This document shows positions 63,101 through 64,000 of a DNA stretch of 64,000 bases, piece after piece; the stretch's first letter is position 1, and every line of letters begins with the position of its first letter. Under the pieces are notes generated by a model. That model was not told the origin of the DNA, did no database searches, and saw only the letters and a list, made by a program, of their open reading frames with translations. The stretch lies in the NCBI GenBank assembly GCA_016875165.1, contig VGSF01000015.1, positions 1 through 64,000 of the forward strand, given 5' to 3'. The position numbers and the translations under genes were made by a program. The stretch comes from Deltaproteobacteria bacterium. GTDB taxonomy: Bacteria; Desulfobacterota; SM23-61.

Positions 63101-63197
63101 GGGCATGGGCTGCCCTGGGGACGAGCGAAATGCCCAACCCTCCCGTAAACGCTGTGGCTCCTGAGATCTTCAGGAAACCCCTTCTGGTAAGATCCAT
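60138..63197 (-). CDS. fdnG: Selenocysteine formate dehydrogenase catalytic subunit
   Basis: About 1,019 residues across an in-frame UGA at 62642-62640. The region reads ARI-U-HSPTVPALAESFGRGAM, the exact place of selenocysteine in formate dehydrogenase N. A Tat signal (TRRGFLKISG) starts it. CPYCSVGCGIIVHTRDGKV binds the first [4Fe-4S] cluster, and molybdopterin domains follow. It oxidises formate to CO2 in the periplasm. A SECIS-like hairpin follows the UGA. The two open frames 62640-63197 and 60138-62591 are one gene. Confidence 0.95.
62594..62635 (-). promoter_or_regulatory. SECIS-like hairpin after the fdnG UGA codon
   Basis: ccccc (62635-62631 on the minus strand) pairs with ggggg (62598-62594), and an inner ggctct/agagtc stem carries a short apical loop. 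It starts five bases past the UGA and would recruit SelB with selenocysteyl-tRNA. Confidence 0.7.
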
Positions 63198-63276
63198 TTT
63201 TTCTCTTTCCTCCTTTCTTAATCAATCAAATTCTTCTCGTGGGTGCCTGTTTTCTCACCCCCTTTCTTTAAATTTA

Positions 63277-63363
63277 ATAGGACGCAGATTTACGCAGACA
63301 ACCACGGATAATTATTTTCGTTTTAGCTTATCCTGATAATCTGTGTACATCCGTGTCCAAAAA
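63277..63363. repeat. Dispersed acgcagat...atctgtgtac repeat upstream of fdnG
   Basis: aggacgcagattt (63278-63290) and aatctgtgtacatccgtgtcc (63338-63358) match the repeat at 44097-44190. The fdhD-fdnG gap (63198-63377) otherwise holds only the aaggagg ribosome binding site of fdnG and shows no clear promoter. Confidence 0.65.
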
Positions 63364-63377
63364 GAAATTTCCTTCCT

Positions 63378-64000
63378 TCAGGGTCCTATCCGCTCTCCGT
63401 GGGAATAAATTCGCATCTTTTTCCCGCGCACATACCCGATTAACGTGACTCCCATCTCCCGGGCTATATTTACGGCCAGATCCGTGGGGCCGGAGTAGGA
63501 GAAGAGAAAAGGGATCCGCCTTTTTATGGCCTTGACTAAAATCTCCGAGGAAACCCGGCCGCTGGTCAAAAGGATTTTGCCGTCAGGGGAAAATCCCTGT
63601 AAAAAGGCCGCTCCAAAGATCTTATCTACGGCATTGTGCCGGCCGATGTCCTCGCAAAAAAACCGAATCCGGCCCCTTTCGGCCAGGGCTGCTCCATGAA
63701 CCGAACCGCTCTTGCGGTAAAGGACCGAGCGCTGGTTTAGTTCCTGCATCAATTTAAATACCTGGGCCTGGGAGATCTTGGCCGCGGAGCGGATTTTTTT
63801 TGCCCCCAGGGAATCCAGGACATTGTAAAAGATCGTGCCTTTGCCGCAACCGGAGGTGATCGTTCGCCTGAGAAAAAGTTTTTCCGTCAGGGGGTTCCGG
63901 TAATTCACCCAAATACGGACTACCCCTTGCGGATCTAATTCAATTTTCTTGACAGGCTTGTCTCCCCGGAGCCAGCCCTCTGAGAGCAGGAAGCCAATGG
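63378..64000 (-). CDS. fdhD: Formate dehydrogenase accessory sulfurtransferase FdhD (partial)
   Basis: The reading frame continues past GTG 63908 to the window edge (GFLLSEGWLRGDKPVKKIEL precedes it), so the 5' end is missing and 63908 is not the start. FdhD passes sulfur from IscS to the molybdenum cofactor. TSGCGKGTIF matches the catalytic Cys loop, but only one Cys is seen where E. coli has CxxC. FFCEDIGRHNAVDKI, LTSGRVSSEILVKA and AREMGVTLIGYVRG follow. It is the first gene of the fdn-fdh group on this strand. Confidence 0.9.
   Translation of the reverse strand, partial: IGFLLSEGWLRGDKPVKKIELDPQGVVRIWVNYRNPLTEKLFLRRTITSGCGKGTIFYNVLDSLGAKKIRSAAKISQAQVFKLMQELNQRSVLYRKSGSVHGAALAERGRIRFFCEDIGRHNAVDKIFGAAFLQGFSPDGKILLTSGRVSSEILVKAIKRRIPFLFSYSGPTDLAVNIAREMGVTLIGYVRGKKMRIYSHGERIGP

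Overview
This 64 kb window looks like the chromosome of an anaerobic member of the Desulfobacterota (former Deltaproteobacteria), probably a sulfate reducer or syntroph. The reasons are the gene order rimP-nusA-infB-ylxP-rbfA-nrnA-truB-rpsO-pnp-M16 peptidase-dut, a selenocysteine formate dehydrogenase, a ferredoxin-linked 2-oxoacid oxidoreductase, tripartite TAXI transport, and palindromic repeats of a kind common in that phylum. The placement is inferred from gene content, not from a phylogeny.

Layout. 1-12.6 kb: a tRNA-Gly and the translation/RNA-processing operon, with structured leaders before rimP and pnp. 12.6-19.7 kb: small housekeeping genes (a putative metallopeptidase, an FmdB-type zinc ribbon, two membrane proteins including UppP, an NHL protein, a 4Fe-4S protein). 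These are mixed with foldback (MITE-like) repeats and a decayed type III-like restriction locus that still holds an intact MNT/HEPN pair. 19.7-45.1 kb: a large catabolic cluster with a GntR/UTRA regulator, two class III CoA-transferases and an HMG-CoA-lyase-like enzyme. It also has three modules that each combine an aconitase-type hydratase (large and small subunit) with an isocitrate-lyase/PEP-mutase-type lyase, a peptide-type ABC transporter, a TAXI-TRAP transporter, and a two-subunit 2-oxoacid:ferredoxin oxidoreductase.

45.1-56.9 kb: an 11.9 kb defence island. It is bounded by a perfect 118-bp direct repeat of the korB 3' end (44952-45069 and 56820-56937). It carries a DUF2293 gene, a duplicated promoter-hairpin unit that may encode two small RNAs, an ATPase/PIN-like pair, a type I restriction-modification operon with a frameshifted hsdR, a DUF4160/DUF2442 pair, a cut-off ORF6N gene, a small HTH gene, and gene remnants. 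No integrase is visible. 56.9-64 kb: hypB, fdhE and a three-subunit membrane formate dehydrogenase (fdnGHI) whose catalytic subunit reads through an in-frame UGA as selenocysteine. fdhD runs off the right edge.

The catabolic cluster reads best as uptake of carboxylic acids by two transporters, CoA activation, hydration of unsaturated or alkylated di- or tricarboxylates by the three hydratases, cleavage by the matching lyases to a 2-oxoacid plus a shorter acid, and oxidation of the 2-oxoacid by KorAB. The dimethylmaleate hydratase/dimethylmalate lyase pair of nicotinate fermenters uses the same two enzyme families. The actual substrates cannot be told from sequence. The two features most worth following up are the exact direct repeats around the defence island and the tandem small-RNA-like unit beside the ATPase/PIN pair.
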